Shown here: in pieces, positions 34,701 to 46,800 of the stretch
Numbering within the stretch: the first letter of the stretch is position 1
Layout: each line of letters starts with the position of its first letter
Assembly (NCBI GenBank): GCA_002162955.1
Contig: MABD01000011.1
Span: 1-64,000 of the forward strand
Direction of reading: 5' to 3'
DNA from: Gammaproteobacteria bacterium 45_16_T64
GTDB lineage: Bacteria; Pseudomonadota; Gammaproteobacteria; Pseudomonadales; Ketobacteraceae
Length of the DNA stretch: 64,000 bases
Notes under the pieces: model-generated
Database searches by the model: none
Seen by the model: the letters and a program-made list of their open reading frames with translations, nothing else
Told to the model about the DNA's origin: nothing
Program-made: the position numbers and the translations under genes

Positions 34701-37357
34701 GTGTTCCAGTTCTTGAATTACCAACAGATAGGCCGCGACCTGCGTTGCAAACATTTGCTGGTGAATATGAGCATGTGAAGTTGTCCCTTAGTTTAACGCA
34801 GCGCCTCAATGAGTTGAGTCAAAGTCAGGGAACGACGATGTTTATGACATTGTTAGCGGGGTTCTATGCGTTGTTGTATCGATATACTGGTCAAGATGAT
34901 GTATGTGTGGGAACACCAGTGGCGAACCGCGCTCGAGAAGAATTTGAGAATCTGATCGGTTGTTTTGTTAACACGTTAGCATTAAGAGCGGATCTATCTG
35001 AAAATCCTCGTTTCGTTGACCTAATGATGCAGGTGCAGGACACAACATTATCGGCCTATGAGCATCAAGATATTCCGTTTGAGCGTTTAGTTGATAAGTT
35101 AGGCGTTGCCAGAGATAAGAGTCATTCGCCGTTGTTCCAGGTTATGTTTACGTTGCAAAATGCGTCAACGGATCACGAGCTGCGATTACCGGGTTTGGAT
35201 TTGGAGCTGCTTCCATCCGTAATGAAGACGGCTAAATTCGATCTTACATTGAATTTAACTGAGAAAAGCGATGGCTTAGACGGTATTTTAGAATACAACA
35301 CTGACCTGTTTGATGCGTCTACTGTCCACCGTATGGTTGGCCACTTGGAGTCGATATTGGAAGCTGCTGTTGAGCATCCACATACTCGAATAGCGGATCT
35401 TCCTTTGATGCCTGAAGCAGAAACTAAACTGCTATTGGAAGACTGGAACAGTGTTGATGCAAATTTTGAATATGAAAATAGTATCCAAGCATTATTTGAG
35501 AAGCAGGCCAGCCTCAATCCCGAATCAATTGCACTCAGTTTTAATGGTGAGAGCACAACCTACAAAGCGCTAAACGAACGATCAAATCAGCTTGCGCATT
35601 GGCTGCGAAGCAAAGGTGTTGTAGCCGATCAGTTGGTGGGTATTAGCCTTCAGCGTTCACCAGAAATGCTAGTGGCTATTTTGGGCGTATTAAAAGCAGG
35701 TGGTGCTTATGTACCAGTTGACCCAACTAACCCAGAAGCGCGTATTAAATATATATTGGAAGATGCGGCGGTTAATCTATTGATCACTGATAGTGCGGTT
35801 GTTGAGCATATCGTGGACGGTAGTTATGACGCATGCTGTCTCGATCGTATTAGTGCTGAGCTAGATGCGCAATCCACCGATAATCCAGAAGCAATCAGTG
35901 GGCCTGATAACCGAGCCTACGTGATCTATACCTCTGGTACCACGGGTAATCCTAAAGGTGTGCTTATTCCACACAGTAACGTGGTGAGGTTATTCTCAGC
36001 CACGGATCAATGGTTTGGGTTTGGTGCTAATGATGTATGGACGATGTTCCACTCATTTGCTTTTGATTTTACCGTCTGGGAAATTTGGGGTGCGTTACTT
36101 CATGGTGGTCGCCTAGTTATCGTTCCTCAGGATGTGGCTAAATCGACTGACGATTTTTATGCATTGGTGCAGCGAGAGCAGGTGACGGTGCTTAATCAGA
36201 CCCCCAGTGCTTTCACCCAGTTTATTCGTGTTGATAACGACGCTATCGAAGCTGGAACCGAAGGCTTGTCCTTACGAGCGGTTGTGTTTGGTGGCGAAGC
36301 ATTGGATTTTGCAGCGCTACAGACCTGGAATGATAATCACGGGTTAGATCATCCTCAGTTGGTCAATATGTACGGTATTACCGAAACGACAGTGCATGTG
36401 ACTTACCATAGAATTACCGCGCGAGACCTCGATCGACGTCAAAGTCTTATTGGTCGACCCATTCCTGATCTTGATCTGTATATTCTAGATCGTCATGGAA
36501 ACCCTGTTCCCATTGGTATTGTTGGTGAGCTGCATGTAGGTAGTCAAGGTTTGTGTCACGGCTATTTGAATCAGCCGGTGCTGACGAATGAAAAGTTTGT
36601 GGTAAACCCATTTTCTGCCACTGTCACCAGAGAAGGGGGACTCTATGACCGCTTGTATAAGACGGGCGATATTGGTCGCTACCTTCTTGATGGTACGATT
36701 GAATATATGGGGCGTATCGATGACCAGGTGAAAATCCGTGGATATCGGATCGAATTGGGCGAGATTGAGTCTACTATCAGTCAGGTAGAAGGCGTCCTAG
36801 AAACGGTTGTGTTGGTTCGAGAGGACCAACCAGGCGATAAACGTTTAGTTTGTTACATTGTGGTGAGTGATGCGGATATTGATTTAGCTGTGCTCAAATC
36901 CGTGATTAAGAAAAAGTTACCGGATTACATGGTGCCTTCGGCCTATGTGGTAATGGATGAATTTCCACTTACGGGTAACGGTAAGATTGATAAAAAGGCG
37001 CTACCTTTACCAGAAGGTGGCACTGGAGCGTCAAGCGAATATCTAGAAGCTCGAAATGAGACTGAAGCAGCTCTGGTTGATATTTGGTCGAGTGTATTAG
37101 GGCTGGATCGAGTCGGAATACTCGATAATTTCTTTGATATAGGCGGCCATTCGCTCTTAGCAACACAAGTTGTTTCTAGAATTAGAGAGCATTTTGATGT
37201 CGAGCTGGCACTCAGTGCGTTATTCGAAGATCCAACCATCGAAGCGATTGCTTTACACCTTCTTCAAGCAGAGCTTGAGGGCACGGATGACGATGATATG
37301 GCAGCGTTATTGGCGGAGATAGAAGGCCTTTCTGATGAAGATCTTGATAATCTGTAA
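28706..37357 (+). CDS. NRPS A: FAAL-ACP-C-A-PCP-C-A-PCP (lipopeptide loading)
   Basis: A 2883-residue synthetase. Approximate domains: fatty acyl-AMP ligase 15-590 (Y179 in YTSGSTGNPKG, PAYPPRR and PLFHDMGLIG typical of FAAL); acyl carrier 620-690 (GIDSL, S650); C 705-1150 (HHIAADG from H857); A1 1170-1680; PCP S1727 (GGHSL); C 1780-2225 (HHIISDG from H1932); A2 2245-2770; PCP S2816; then an acidic tail ending DLDNL. The FAAL activates a free fatty acid as acyl-AMP and loads it on the ACP; the first C domain acylates the first amino acid. Hand-read pocket codes: A1 D-L-W-N-N-A-L-T-Y-K (resembling Ala/Gly-type codes), A2 D-F-W-N-V-G-M-V-H-K (the Thr code). No epimerase, so both residues stay L unless acted on later. 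It is first in the cluster. Confidence 0.95.
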   Translation: MSSDVCLNQVIPTEKSTFVALLQARAEKHPEKIAYTFLPDGEEAGINVTFGELDIQAKAVAQRLLTLGAEGDRALLLFPSSLEFVFGFFGCLYAGMVAVPAYPPRRNQNLGRLQSIIDDCDPTLVLCTSKVMRVAEPLFKETGGLDDLRWLAVDEVQPEESAGWDYPNIDRPSIAFLQYTSGSTGNPKGVMVSHRNLIANESQIQTGFEFNDSEVFVSWVPLFHDMGLIGMTLQPMYLGVRCVFMSPASFLQKPLRWLKAVTDYNGTVICAPNFAYELAIHQISDEQREELDLSTIRHALSGAEAVRPQTIENFIATYESAGFVRGTFTPTYGLAESTLVISCAPKGDTPRFETVSASDLEQNKAIKVGADFDGKTIDLVSNGGAYLDGKIVIAQPETCTELPEGDVGEIWSSGGHIAEGYWKNEKATEETFQGFTDAGEGPFLRTGDLGCVIDGNLYITGRMKDVIIIRGGNHYPQDVEHTVQKSNVALKADAGAAFSVEMDGEERLIVVQEVERRFRRRLNTEVVSAAVRQAVAENHELQVHTIVYLRPGKILKTSSGKIQRRGNKQAFIDGTHDVIDVSSLQDNSASGKAAIEEGLKLSRDEWLALPEVEKEPRLIIYLKALVANEIGESMERIKENQSLMALGIDSLQITQLFTRMKERFDVNMELPALFDAEDFRALAAVLADAITDTKASVLPPLSAVPREEAMPLSFSQKRMWFFDKLHERNAAYNLPFALKMQGALDVDALAKAFESMVARHEIFRTVYIEDDGHALQVIKPPHAWQFDVQDMTYLQEPALSRAVDDAIRLEARTPFDLEQGAVIRANVIRLPDVAIEDGVVESHDRSAEQYLLTITIHHIAADGWSLSVITEEIAKAYEAEVREEKAQLREMPIQYVDFATWQKQLFDSHLIDSQLDYWTGHLAGVPVLDLPTDRPRPPEQSFEGANYYFSISKEKVKALKQLSRSQGVTFYMTLLATFKVLLHQYTQSDDICVGTPIANRSTEELEKLIGFFVNTLALRSDFSGNPSFTDFLGRVRKTTQGAFANQDMPFERVVENLNIPRDMSYSPVFQVMFVLQNSTIDEAFNLAGVNVESVHTSPGTSKFDMTLQFSEESGVLHGDLEYATDLFDESTIKSLANRYITLVDAILADASVSVGELNIISEDERALLLNQYNDLDADFPVDSTLHGLFESQVERTPDAVALVFDNDRLSYQQLNERANQLARHLQSLGVDQQSLVGVCLHRSPDMIVGMLAILKAGAAYVPLDPSYPEDRVAYMLSDAAAPVVLTQQTLVEMLPNHEPENGFSVLPLDTLQSTLASYDVSDLGLIVNNEQLSYVIYTSGSTGKPKGVMISHGNSSAMVHWAHTVYSPQDLAGVLAATSICFDLSVWEIFVTLSAGGSIILADNVLALPHIPAADDVTLVNTVPSAIAALQRENAIPSNVKIINLAGEALPASLVDLLYDTTDVDRVYDLYGPSEDTTYSTYTLRQKDALATIGRPISNTRAYLLNAHGALVPPGIAGELYLSGTGVTQGYKNLPEMTAEKYLPNPFEAGRDNSGKYARMYRTGDLVRYMANGNLEYLGRIDHQVKVRGFRIELGEIETAINSVDKIQESLVVTSDDAAGHKSLIAYVVSSVESEALIPEIRDAIRADLPDYMMPAAFIVLDEFPLTPNGKIDRKALPAPTADMLLVGEFVEPRNDNEAKMADIWKAVLGLDKVGVTSDFFELGGHSLLATQCMSRIRDIFEIDLPVKALFSASTIEQLVLRLSDGKAVSGLTAPKIVRVDREEELPLSFAQQRLWFLNQLETGDSEYNISTSYNMPATIRIKGDLNTNALKKAFQALVDRHESLRTSFLVDDGVATQVIREPSDWFMDIRDISHLEYEERETEIIHFAEDEAARSFDLILGPINKARRIRLIRSRLLKSADQEHVLLLTMHHIISDGWSLGVIIEEIAELYGAIVESRESTLPPLEIQYVDYARWQRDWMEGPVFDHQLAFWKKHLDGVPVLELPTDRPRPALQTFAGEYEHVKLSLSLTQRLNELSQSQGTTMFMTLLAGFYALLYRYTGQDDVCVGTPVANRAREEFENLIGCFVNTLALRADLSENPRFVDLMMQVQDTTLSAYEHQDIPFERLVDKLGVARDKSHSPLFQVMFTLQNASTDHELRLPGLDLELLPSVMKTAKFDLTLNLTEKSDGLDGILEYNTDLFDASTVHRMVGHLESILEAAVEHPHTRIADLPLMPEAETKLLLEDWNSVDANFEYENSIQALFEKQASLNPESIALSFNGESTTYKALNERSNQLAHWLRSKGVVADQLVGISLQRSPEMLVAILGVLKAGGAYVPVDPTNPEARIKYILEDAAVNLLITDSAVVEHIVDGSYDACCLDRISAELDAQSTDNPEAISGPDNRAYVIYTSGTTGNPKGVLIPHSNVVRLFSATDQWFGFGANDVWTMFHSFAFDFTVWEIWGALLHGGRLVIVPQDVAKSTDDFYALVQREQVTVLNQTPSAFTQFIRVDNDAIEAGTEGLSLRAVVFGGEALDFAALQTWNDNHGLDHPQLVNMYGITETTVHVTYHRITARDLDRRQSLIGRPIPDLDLYILDRHGNPVPIGIVGELHVGSQGLCHGYLNQPVLTNEKFVVNPFSATVTREGGLYDRLYKTGDIGRYLLDGTIEYMGRIDDQVKIRGYRIELGEIESTISQVEGVLETVVLVREDQPGDKRLVCYIVVSDADIDLAVLKSVIKKKLPDYMVPSAYVVMDEFPLTGNGKIDKKALPLPEGGTGASSEYLEARNETEAALVDIWSSVLGLDRVGILDNFFDIGGHSLLATQVVSRIREHFDVELALSALFEDPTIEAIALHLLQAELEGTDDDDMAALLAEIEGLSDEDLDNL

Positions 37358-37857
37358 TTGAATCAAGTAGTTCAATAAATGTTCCCAGTCCTAGGGTTTA
37401 GGGCTGGGCATAACTAACTGTCTCCTATACAATAATTTCTTCTAGTAAGAGCGTATTACTGTGCGTTTTTTGCTGATAAAACGATAAAAAGACAACAAGA
37501 ATAACAAACATGATTGATGGTCGATAGAATCTTTTCTTGATACATGCCTCCGGTAGGATTGTAGGAAAATTCATCAACCAGGTTGAGTCATTTATAACCC
37601 AAAGGATAGTTACGCACGACAATAACGACCAAAATCTTAACTGCACGTGACTGTTAAGACACTATACTGAAGTGGTTGTTAATAGGCCTATCAGCATGAG
37701 TTGGGTAATCCAAATTGTTAAGTTGAATATGCCAGTGTAACGTATGGGACATAAGTCTTCATTAGCATTGATTTGCTAATGATTGCGAAAACGATGGAGT
37801 GCGAATTTCTTTCAATAGCAGTCATGACAAAAAGAATCAACACGGGCAAAGTACTGA
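37358..37857. promoter_or_regulatory. Gap between NRPS A and NRPS B
   Basis: 500 bp with no convincing gene. Arms CCCAGTCCTA (37384-37393) and TAGGGCTGGG (37399-37408) form a 10-bp stem (one G-U) shortly after the NRPS A stop, a possible attenuating terminator without a T-run. The rest is AT-rich and may hold an internal promoter for NRPS B, whose ribosome binding site is weak. Confidence 0.4.
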
Positions 37858-40800
37858 ATGAGTGACAAGCAGTTATTAAAGCGTTTGGCTAGTTTATCCC
37901 CTGAAAAACGCGAGCTTTTATTAAAGCAGCTCCAACAAAAGAAGAGCAAAAGTGCTCAGCCTAGAATAGATTCAATTCAGCGCTATCCTCGAGAAGATAA
38001 TCGCCTGCCTATGTCTTATGCGCAGCAGCGGTTGTGGTTTCTAGAGCAATTGCAGTCGGGCACGTCGAGCTACAATATTTCGGCTGCGTTAAAGCTCAAG
38101 GGCAATTTGGATATTGAAGCGTTGCGCCTTGCCTTTGAAGAGATCGTGGTAAGACATGAAGCGTTGCGTACTACGTTTATCGCAGAGGACGGGCAAGGTC
38201 GTCAGGTTATCATGGAGCCCCAGCGTTGGGAGTTGCCAACCATAAGCTTGGAACCGTTGACGACAGAAGAGCAAGACGATGTTATTAAAACGCGTTTTAT
38301 CGGTGATGCTCAAACTTCATTCGACCTAGTGAATGGCCCGCTACTTCGAACTCGACTCATTCGGTTGGCCCAAGACGGTTATGTGCTCATTGTCACTATG
38401 CATCATATCGTTGCCGATGGGTGGTCGATGGGGGTTCTAATCAAAGAGTTGGCTGCGCTTTATGAAGCATTTGCGCAAGATCAATCATCTCCCCTAGAGC
38501 CATTAAAAATCCAATATGGAGATTTCTCTCAGTGGCAACGAGAATGGCTTTCTGGAGATAGGCTTAATAAGCAGCTAAGTTATTGGAAAGAGCACCTCGT
38601 TGATGTGCCTGTACTTGCGCTGCCCACTGACTTTTCTCGACCGCCAATACAAACCTATGATGGTGCAAACTCTCTGTTTGTTATTGATAAAGATACTACC
38701 GCTTCATTGAATGCACTTTGCAAAGCGCAAGGTGTCACTCTATTCATGACGTTGCTTGCGTCACTGCAAGTATTATTACATCGCTACAGTGGGCAAGACG
38801 ATATTTGTGTGGGTACTCCCATCGCGAATCGTGTAAGACCAGAACTAGAAGGGCTTATTGGTTGCTTTGTTAACACCCTTGCTATTCGTAATGACCTTAG
38901 CGGCAATCCTACATTTACATCGTTGTTATCGCAGGTACAAAAAAATCTGACAGGTGCTTACGATCACCAGGATATTCCATTCGAACGTTTGGTGGACGAA
39001 CTTGGTGTGGCCAGGGAGATGAGCCATACGCCTTTATTCCAGGTGATGTTTGTGTTGCAGAATGCAGCACCCACTAATTCACTTGCCCTAAAAGGTGTGA
39101 ATATTGAGTTGATGCCTGAAGAATCCAATACGGCAAAATTTGATTTAACGCTGAATCTCCGTGAAGAAGACGGTTGTATTGTTGGCGATTGGGAATACCG
39201 AACAGATTTATTTGAACCTCGTACGATTGAACGAATGAAGTCGCACTTTATGGAGGTGTTGCGATCAGTCGTAAATGAGCCCAGTCGAAATATTGATGAA
39301 ATTTCATTGCTTGCGGCAGATGAAAAGCAAATGCTGTTAGAGCAATGGAATGATACTGCCCGTGAGTATGAGCGTGACTCGAATATTGCGACAGTATTTT
39401 CTAAACAAGTGGCATTATTTGGCGATAATAATGCGGTTAGCTTTGGTGAGCGTAGCGTCACCTATAAACAACTTAATAATTTTGCAAATGAAATTGCTCA
39501 AAAATTAATTGAAAAAAATGTTCGAGCGACGCAGCGAGTCGGAATTTGTTCCGAGCGTTCAATTGAATTGTTGGCGTCGATATTGGGTATTCTAAAAGTG
39601 GGTGCGGCATACGTTCCTCTTGATCCTTCTTATCCGCAAGACCGTTTGCATTTTATGTTGGAAGATTCAAGCGCTGACATTGTTATTGTTCAGCAGCACC
39701 TTCGGGAGCAAATGCCTGTTAAAGATAGTCAGGTGTTGTTGATCGAATCCTTTGCACAAGAAAGTGAGAAACTCTGGCCGGAAGTACTTGTACATGTCGA
39801 TGCAGAGGACCCCGCTTATGTGATGTATACCTCGGGTTCAACGGGTAAGCCAAAAGGTATAGAAGTTGTTCAGCGAAACGTTATTCGATTGGTTCGAAAT
39901 ACCGATTTTATGACGTTAAATTCTGATGTGATATTTTTACAGTATGCGCCGATTTCATTTGACGCGGCGACATTGGAAATTTGGGGGCCATTGTTAAATG
40001 GTGGTTGTTTGGCCGTTGCGCCAGCAGGTCAACTCAATCCAGAGGAGATAGGTGCAGTTATTCAGCAGCACAGCGTTAATGCTGCATGGTTAACCGCTGC
40101 CTTATTTCATTTTATCGCTGAATATCATGTCGATCAGTTCGCTGGAGTGACCCAGCTTCTCGCCGGTGGGGATGTGTTGTCACCGGCGTTGGTTCGCAAG
40201 GTCCTCGATAGATTTGATGATGTGTGTCTAATTAATGGATATGGTCCAACTGAAAATACGACGTTCACGTGTTGTTATCCTATGCATCATCCGTCGCAAG
40301 TCAGGCAAACGGTACCGATTGGTCGTCCTATTGCCAATACACGGATTTATATTTTGGATAGTGCGTTAAGCCCTGTACCAGTGGGGGTACCCGGTGAACT
40401 GTATACATCGGGAGATGGCGTTGCTAACGGATATCTCAATCGAGACGATTTAACTAACGAAGTATTTCTGCCTAACCCGTTTGATAAGGGTGGTGATCCG
40501 GTGATGTATAAAACCGGTGATTTGGTGAGGTATTGTAGTGATAGTTCAGTAGAGTATCTTGGTCGTATCGATCAACAAGTAAAAATTCGCGGTTATCGAA
40601 TTGAGTTGGGTGAGATAGAGGATGCTATTAGCCAAATCAATACCACTCGAGAAGTGGCGGTTATCGCGCGAGAAGATACGCCTGGCGTCAAAAAACTTGC
40701 GGCTTATATTGTTCCACAGGAAGGGTTTGAGCCGAAAGCGTCTGAATTAAGGACCGAGTTAAAGAGTTCTTTACCAGAATATATGGTTCCTTCATTTTTT

Positions 40801-43800
40801 GTCATGATGGAACGGTTCCCTGTGACGGCAAACGGTAAACTTGATCGTAAAGCGTTACCGAAGCCGGAGGCAGAAGCAAGCATAAGCTCTGATTCTGTGC
40901 CTCCTCGTAATGATAAAGAAGAATCCCTAGCGAGTATCTGGCGAGATGTGTTGTCTATCGACAATGTGGGTGTGTTTGATAACTTCTTTGAGCTTGGTGG
41001 AGATTCAATACTCAGTATACAAATAATAAGCCGAGCCAAACTCACTGGGTTACATCTAACGACGAAACAGGTTTTTGAAAATCAAACAATCGCTGAGCTT
41101 GCCGTTGTGGCGAGTGAAGTCGAAGCGCCTATTATGGCAGAGCAGGGTGTGGTGGTTGGGGATGTGCCTTTGTCACCAATTGAGCAGTGGTTCTTCGATC
41201 ACGAATTTACAGAGGAGAGCCATTGGAATCAATCCGTCCTATTGGATCTTAAACCTGAGTTTGTTCATACCGAGTCCCAGATAGCTGAGGCAATGGCGGC
41301 TGTCGTATTGCATCACGATGCATTGCGATTACGTTTTGAACGTATTGATGGAATGATTCGCCAATTTCATCAACCAGGTACTGATGGCTATGCCCACTTT
41401 GCGCTTCATGATGTAGATCTTACGCGTTGCGATTCGGATCGTTTGCGAGAGGAAATTGCCGCAGAAGCCAATGGTATTCAAAGCAGTTTGAATTTATCGA
41501 AAGGTCCTCTTTTGGCAGTTGGTATTTTTCGTTTACCGGAAGGCCAGCGAAAAATGCTATTGGTGGTTCATCATCTTGTTGTTGATGGGGTCTCTTGGCG
41601 TATCTTGCTGGATGATATTAGTGCTGCATTGGTTGCTGTTAGTGACAAGAAAACTGTTAACTTCGCACCCAAAACAACATCCTACCAGCAGTGGGTTGAG
41701 GCGTTAGCTGAGTACGCTAACGGTTCTTTGGCTGATTCCGAGACGGAATACTGGAAGGCACAAGTTAAAGACAGTAAACCGTTGCTGCCCATCGATAATC
41801 CTTCTGGTTCGAAGGCGGTTGCCAACACCAAGGTTCATCAGGTGACATTGCCTAGTGGGTTAACCTCTTCTTTGCTCAGAGATGTGTCCCAGGCCTATAA
41901 GACTGAAATAAATGATATTTTGCTGACTGCTTTGGCTAAAACCATTTCGGACTGGAGTGGTCATTCGGAAGTGTTGATTGACTTAGAGGGCCATGGCCGA
42001 GAGTCCTTTAACGATCGCATTGATTTGAGCCGAACATTTGGATGGTTTACTTCAGTCTATCCAGTACGGCTGGGTATAGAGGCTGGACTGCCTCTTGCGT
42101 CGAACATCAAGCGGATTAAAGAGCAGCTTAGAGAAATACCGAACAAAGGCTTTGGCTTTGGTGCGCTAAAAACGTTGTCTAATGATGCTGAATTACGTGG
42201 TGTTTTATCAGATGCGCCGAAAGCGGATATTGTATTTAATTATTTGGGTCAATTTGATTCAATGTTGGAGAACAGTCCTTGGTTCGCGTTAGCGAGTGAT
42301 GACAAAGGCAGTGAGCATAGCGCTGACGGCGATGAGCCACATTTACTGAGTGTCAATTGCCATATCGTCGATGGTTGTTTACAAATCGATTGGATATTCA
42401 GTGATGATATCTATCGTAATGAAACGATAGAAAGCATTGCTAATAATTACCTCTTTAACCTGACACAAATCATTGAGCATTGCTTGGACGATGCTGCGTA
42501 TGGATATACCCCTTCAGATTTTCCACTTGCGGATTTAGATCAGCCAGAGGTTGATCGGTTGTTTGCGACAGAGTCAGGAATAGAGTCAGCGTATCCGTTA
42601 TCTCCTATGCAAGAAGGTATGCTTTTTCACAGTTTGTTCGATACTGGTTCGGGAGTGTATTTTGAGCAGTTAAGTGTGGAGGTGATCGGTGGCGTTGATA
42701 GAGAGGTGTTACAAAAATCTTGGGCCTACGTGCTAAATCGTCACCCTGTTTTACGCAGTGCTTTTCTTTGGGATGATTTGGATAGTCCCTTACAGGTGGT
42801 GTACAAAGCATTTGATGCGGAAATTAGTGATTTTGATTGGACCGATCTGGATGCGGACAAAGTTGAGCACCGTCTTGAGCTTTGGTTAGAACAAGATAGA
42901 AATCGAGGGTTTGATTTTTCCAAGCCAGGCTTGTCTCGTTTAGCTTGGATAGATTTACCGAATAATAAATCCCGTTTGGTATGGAGCTTCCACCACGTGG
43001 TGCTTGATGGGTGGTCTTTACCATTGGTCATGGGGGAGGTCTTTCAAGTCTATGCCGCTTTTGCTCAGGGTCAGCAGCCACAGCTAGGGTTGCCAGGTCG
43101 TTACGAGGATTTTATTGGTTGGCTTAAGGATTTTGATAAGGCTGATGCGTTACAGTTTTGGAAAAATTATTTGCACGGTTTTGAAGCGCCCACGCCATTA
43201 GCGGGTAAGAAAGTGGGTACAGAAAAGGAAGTCTATTTCGACCGAGAACTCACATTTAGTGAAGACTTTACTAGCAAGCTACAACAATATGCTCGAGATC
43301 AACATATCACTCTGAATACTGTGATACAGGCTGGTTGGGGGGTTCTTTTATCTCGCTATAGCGGGGAAGAGGATGTGGTTTTTGGTACGACTGTATCTGG
43401 CCGGCCAGCCGATTTGACAGGCGTTGAGAATATTGTTGGTTTATTTATTAATACGCTGCCGCTACGGATGCGTATCACTGACGCAACCTGTATCGGACCG
43501 TTGCTGCAAAAAATGCAAGATGAACAACTGGACTTGCGTCGATTTGAGGCGACACCGTTAGTTGATATACACCACAACTCCGAAGTACCTGGGGACCAAT
43601 CCTTATTTGATAGTATCTTGGTATTCGAAAACTACCCTGTGGGAGACGCTGTAAAAAGTGGTGATCAGTTATTGGATATTGGTCATGTGACGAGTATCGA
43701 GCATACCAACTTTCCGCTGACCTTGATTGTCGAACCCGCGAGTTCGTTGGGCCTTAAGATTTCTTACGATGCATCTATGTTTGAGGGAGCATTTATTGAC

Positions 43801-46800
43801 CGTATGTTATGTCACTTGGAAGTGATTATACGTGGGGCACTAGAGCAACCGGATGTGCCATTGGTGCGCATGCCATTGCTGAGCGAAGAGGAAAAACAGA
43901 AAACGCTGATAGAGTGGAATCCAGAGCCTGCGCCTTATCCTAAGGATAAGTGTTTGCATGAGTTATTTGAGCAGCAAGTGCTCGCTGCTCCCGAGGCGAA
44001 AGCCATTATTTTTGGCAGCCGAGAGTTAACGTACTCCGAGTTAAATGCCAATGCGAATAAGTTAGCTCGCGTGTTGATAGCAAAAGGCGTTAAGAGTGAG
44101 AGCTTTGTAGCGATTGCGTTAGACCGTTCGGTAGAAATGGTCATTGCTATTTTGGCTACACTAAAAGCCGGTGGTGCCTATGTGCCTTTAGACCCTGCGT
44201 ATCCAGAAGAGCGTTTGGCCTTTATGCTTGAAGATACTCAAGCACCTGTGTTGGTAACCCGCGCTGAATATCAAGCAGTGTTGAAGCCCATCACTGATAC
44301 GATTGATATGAGCTTAAATACGGTGTTGGTGGACGAGGATGCCGATTACATCAACGAGCAATTTGATAGTAATTTGGATCAGCCAATCTTTGGCGATGCC
44401 AAACGCTTGGTATATGTGGTTTATACTTCTGGTTCAACAGGAAAACCTAAAGGTGTTGTGTGCCACCAGTTAGCGGTTAATCGTCTGGTTTTAGAAAGTA
44501 ACTATGTGTCTATTCGTCCAAAAGATCAGGTTGCGCACTTATCAAATGTATCATTTGATGCGTCAACGTTTGAAATATGGGGTGCGCTGCTCAACGGAGC
44601 GACCTTGGTTGGATACACCAAGGATATGCTGTTGACGCCAGAAGAATTTGTGGCTGAAGTCGATCGTACTGGCACAAATATTATGTTTATTACGACGGCA
44701 CTGTTCAATGTGTTCGCAATAAATTACCCCCATGTATTCGAGAAGATAAAATACCTGATGTTTGGTGGTGAAGCCTGTGATCCTCAGCAGGTGCGAAAAA
44801 TTGCTCAGCATCATAAACCTGAGCATTTTTTGCATGTTTATGGCCCCTCTGAGAATACGACTTTCTCCACGTGGTACGAAATAAACGATGTGCCGGAAGG
44901 TGCGCTAACGGTTCCTATTGGTCGAAGTCTCTCCGGTTCAACGGCTTATATTCTTGATTCAAGAATGCAGCCCGTTCCGGTGGGTGTTGCCGGAGAGATA
45001 TATGTCGGCGGTGATGGGCTTGCAAATGAATACCTGAATGATATTGAAAAAACGAACGCTGCGTTTATTCCTGGAGCGTTTGCTTGGGAAGGCGATTCTA
45101 GGCTCTATAAAACGGGTGATTTGGCTAAATTCACAGAGGCTGGTTATATCGAAATTCTAGGTCGTGCTGATGATCAGGTGAAAATTCGTGGATTTAGAAT
45201 CGAGTTGGGCGAAGTAGAGGCAAGCTTAACGCAGTTGCCAGAGGTGATCGAAGCGGTTGTTGTGGTAAGAGAAGATGTACCTGGCCAGAAGCGCCTTGTT
45301 GCTTACGTGATTGGCGAAGCTGGTTTAGATGCGACCCGTGTACGTAAGGAAACTTCTAAGCACCTTCCTAAGCATATGATGCCTTCGTCATTTGTAGTCA
45401 TGGATGAGTTTCCGTTGACACAAAACGGTAAGGTGAATAAACGCGCGTTACCAGAACCATCCGCTGATGACCAGCCTAAGCAAGAATATGTGGCAGCTCG
45501 AAACCATAATGAGTCAGTGTTGGTGGCCATTTGGGAGCAAGTACTAAAAGCAGATACCGTTGGCATATACGATAACTTCTTTGAATTGGGTGGCGATTCA
45601 ATTCTTAGTATTCAAATTATTTCTCGCGCTAAGCGTGAAGGTTTACATTTAACAGCGAAACAGGTGTTTGAGTCGCAAACGATTGCTGAGCTTGCTGAAG
45701 TGGCGAAAGATCTGGGTGCGTTAATTATTGCCGAGCAAGGTTTGGTGGAAGGTGAGGCTGTGCTTACACCGGTACAGCAGTGGTTTTTCCAGCAGCAATT
45801 AGCCGATGCACACCATTTTAATCAATCCGTTATGTTTTCAGTTGATGCCACTGTTGAGAATCAACAGCTGCAAGAAGCTTGGGAAGGCGTGTTGCTTCAG
45901 CATGATGCATTGCGCCTATTATACAGTCAAGCGCCTGCGGGGGAGTGGGTGCAAAGTTTTAGACCTTCGGAGCATATTGAATCGTTACTGGATCAGGTTT
46001 ACGAAGTGGTGGATCTTTCTCAACTGCCTAGCGGTGCGCAAACCGAACAGCTGGAAGCATTAGCGGCTCAAGTTCAAGCGGAAATGAATTTGTCTCGTGG
46101 TCCGCTGATTAAGGTTATTGTGTTTAATTTAGGTGCAGAGCAAGACTCCCGTATGTTCGTTGTTGTGCACCACCTAGTGATCGATGTATTTTCATGGCGC
46201 GTGATATTGGAAGATTTACAAACCGCGTTGTCTCAATGTATGGAAGGACAATCGGTTGCGTTGGGTGATAAGACGACCTCTTTTCAACAGTGGGGGCAGG
46301 CATTGTCTGAGTTTGCTCAATCTGATGCGGTAACACAAGATGCGGAGTATTGGCGCGAAAAGCGACTTGTATCAGTAGCTGAAGTACCTAGAGACAGCAA
46401 TGGTCTGAATACGGTAGCCAGCGTCCAGTCAATTGAAATGTCGTTAACTGAAGATGAAACTCAGCAACTGTTGACGAAAGCCCCGCAATGTTATCGAACG
46501 GAAATCAACGAATTACTTCTTGCTGCGTTTGGACAAACTATCTCTAATTGGACTGAAAATGATACCGTGTTGGTGGATTTGGAAGGTCATGGCCGAGAGC
46601 ATATTGCTGATAATGTTGATATTTCCCGCACGGTAGGTTGGTTTACGTCTATTTTCCCTCTAATTCTGGATGGTGTGGGCTCTGGCGATACGGGTGAAAC
46701 GATTAAGTCGGTTAAAGAGCAACTACGGGCGATGCCAAGGAAAGGTCTTGGTTACGGCGTACTTCGTTATTTATCGGATAATGGCGATCTTGTTAATGAC

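Noticed and set aside
37425-37646. 73-codon minus-strand ORF between NRPS A and NRPS B with hydrophobic segments
   Set aside because: GTG start, no ribosome binding site, no recognisable family and low-complexity composition; likely chance.
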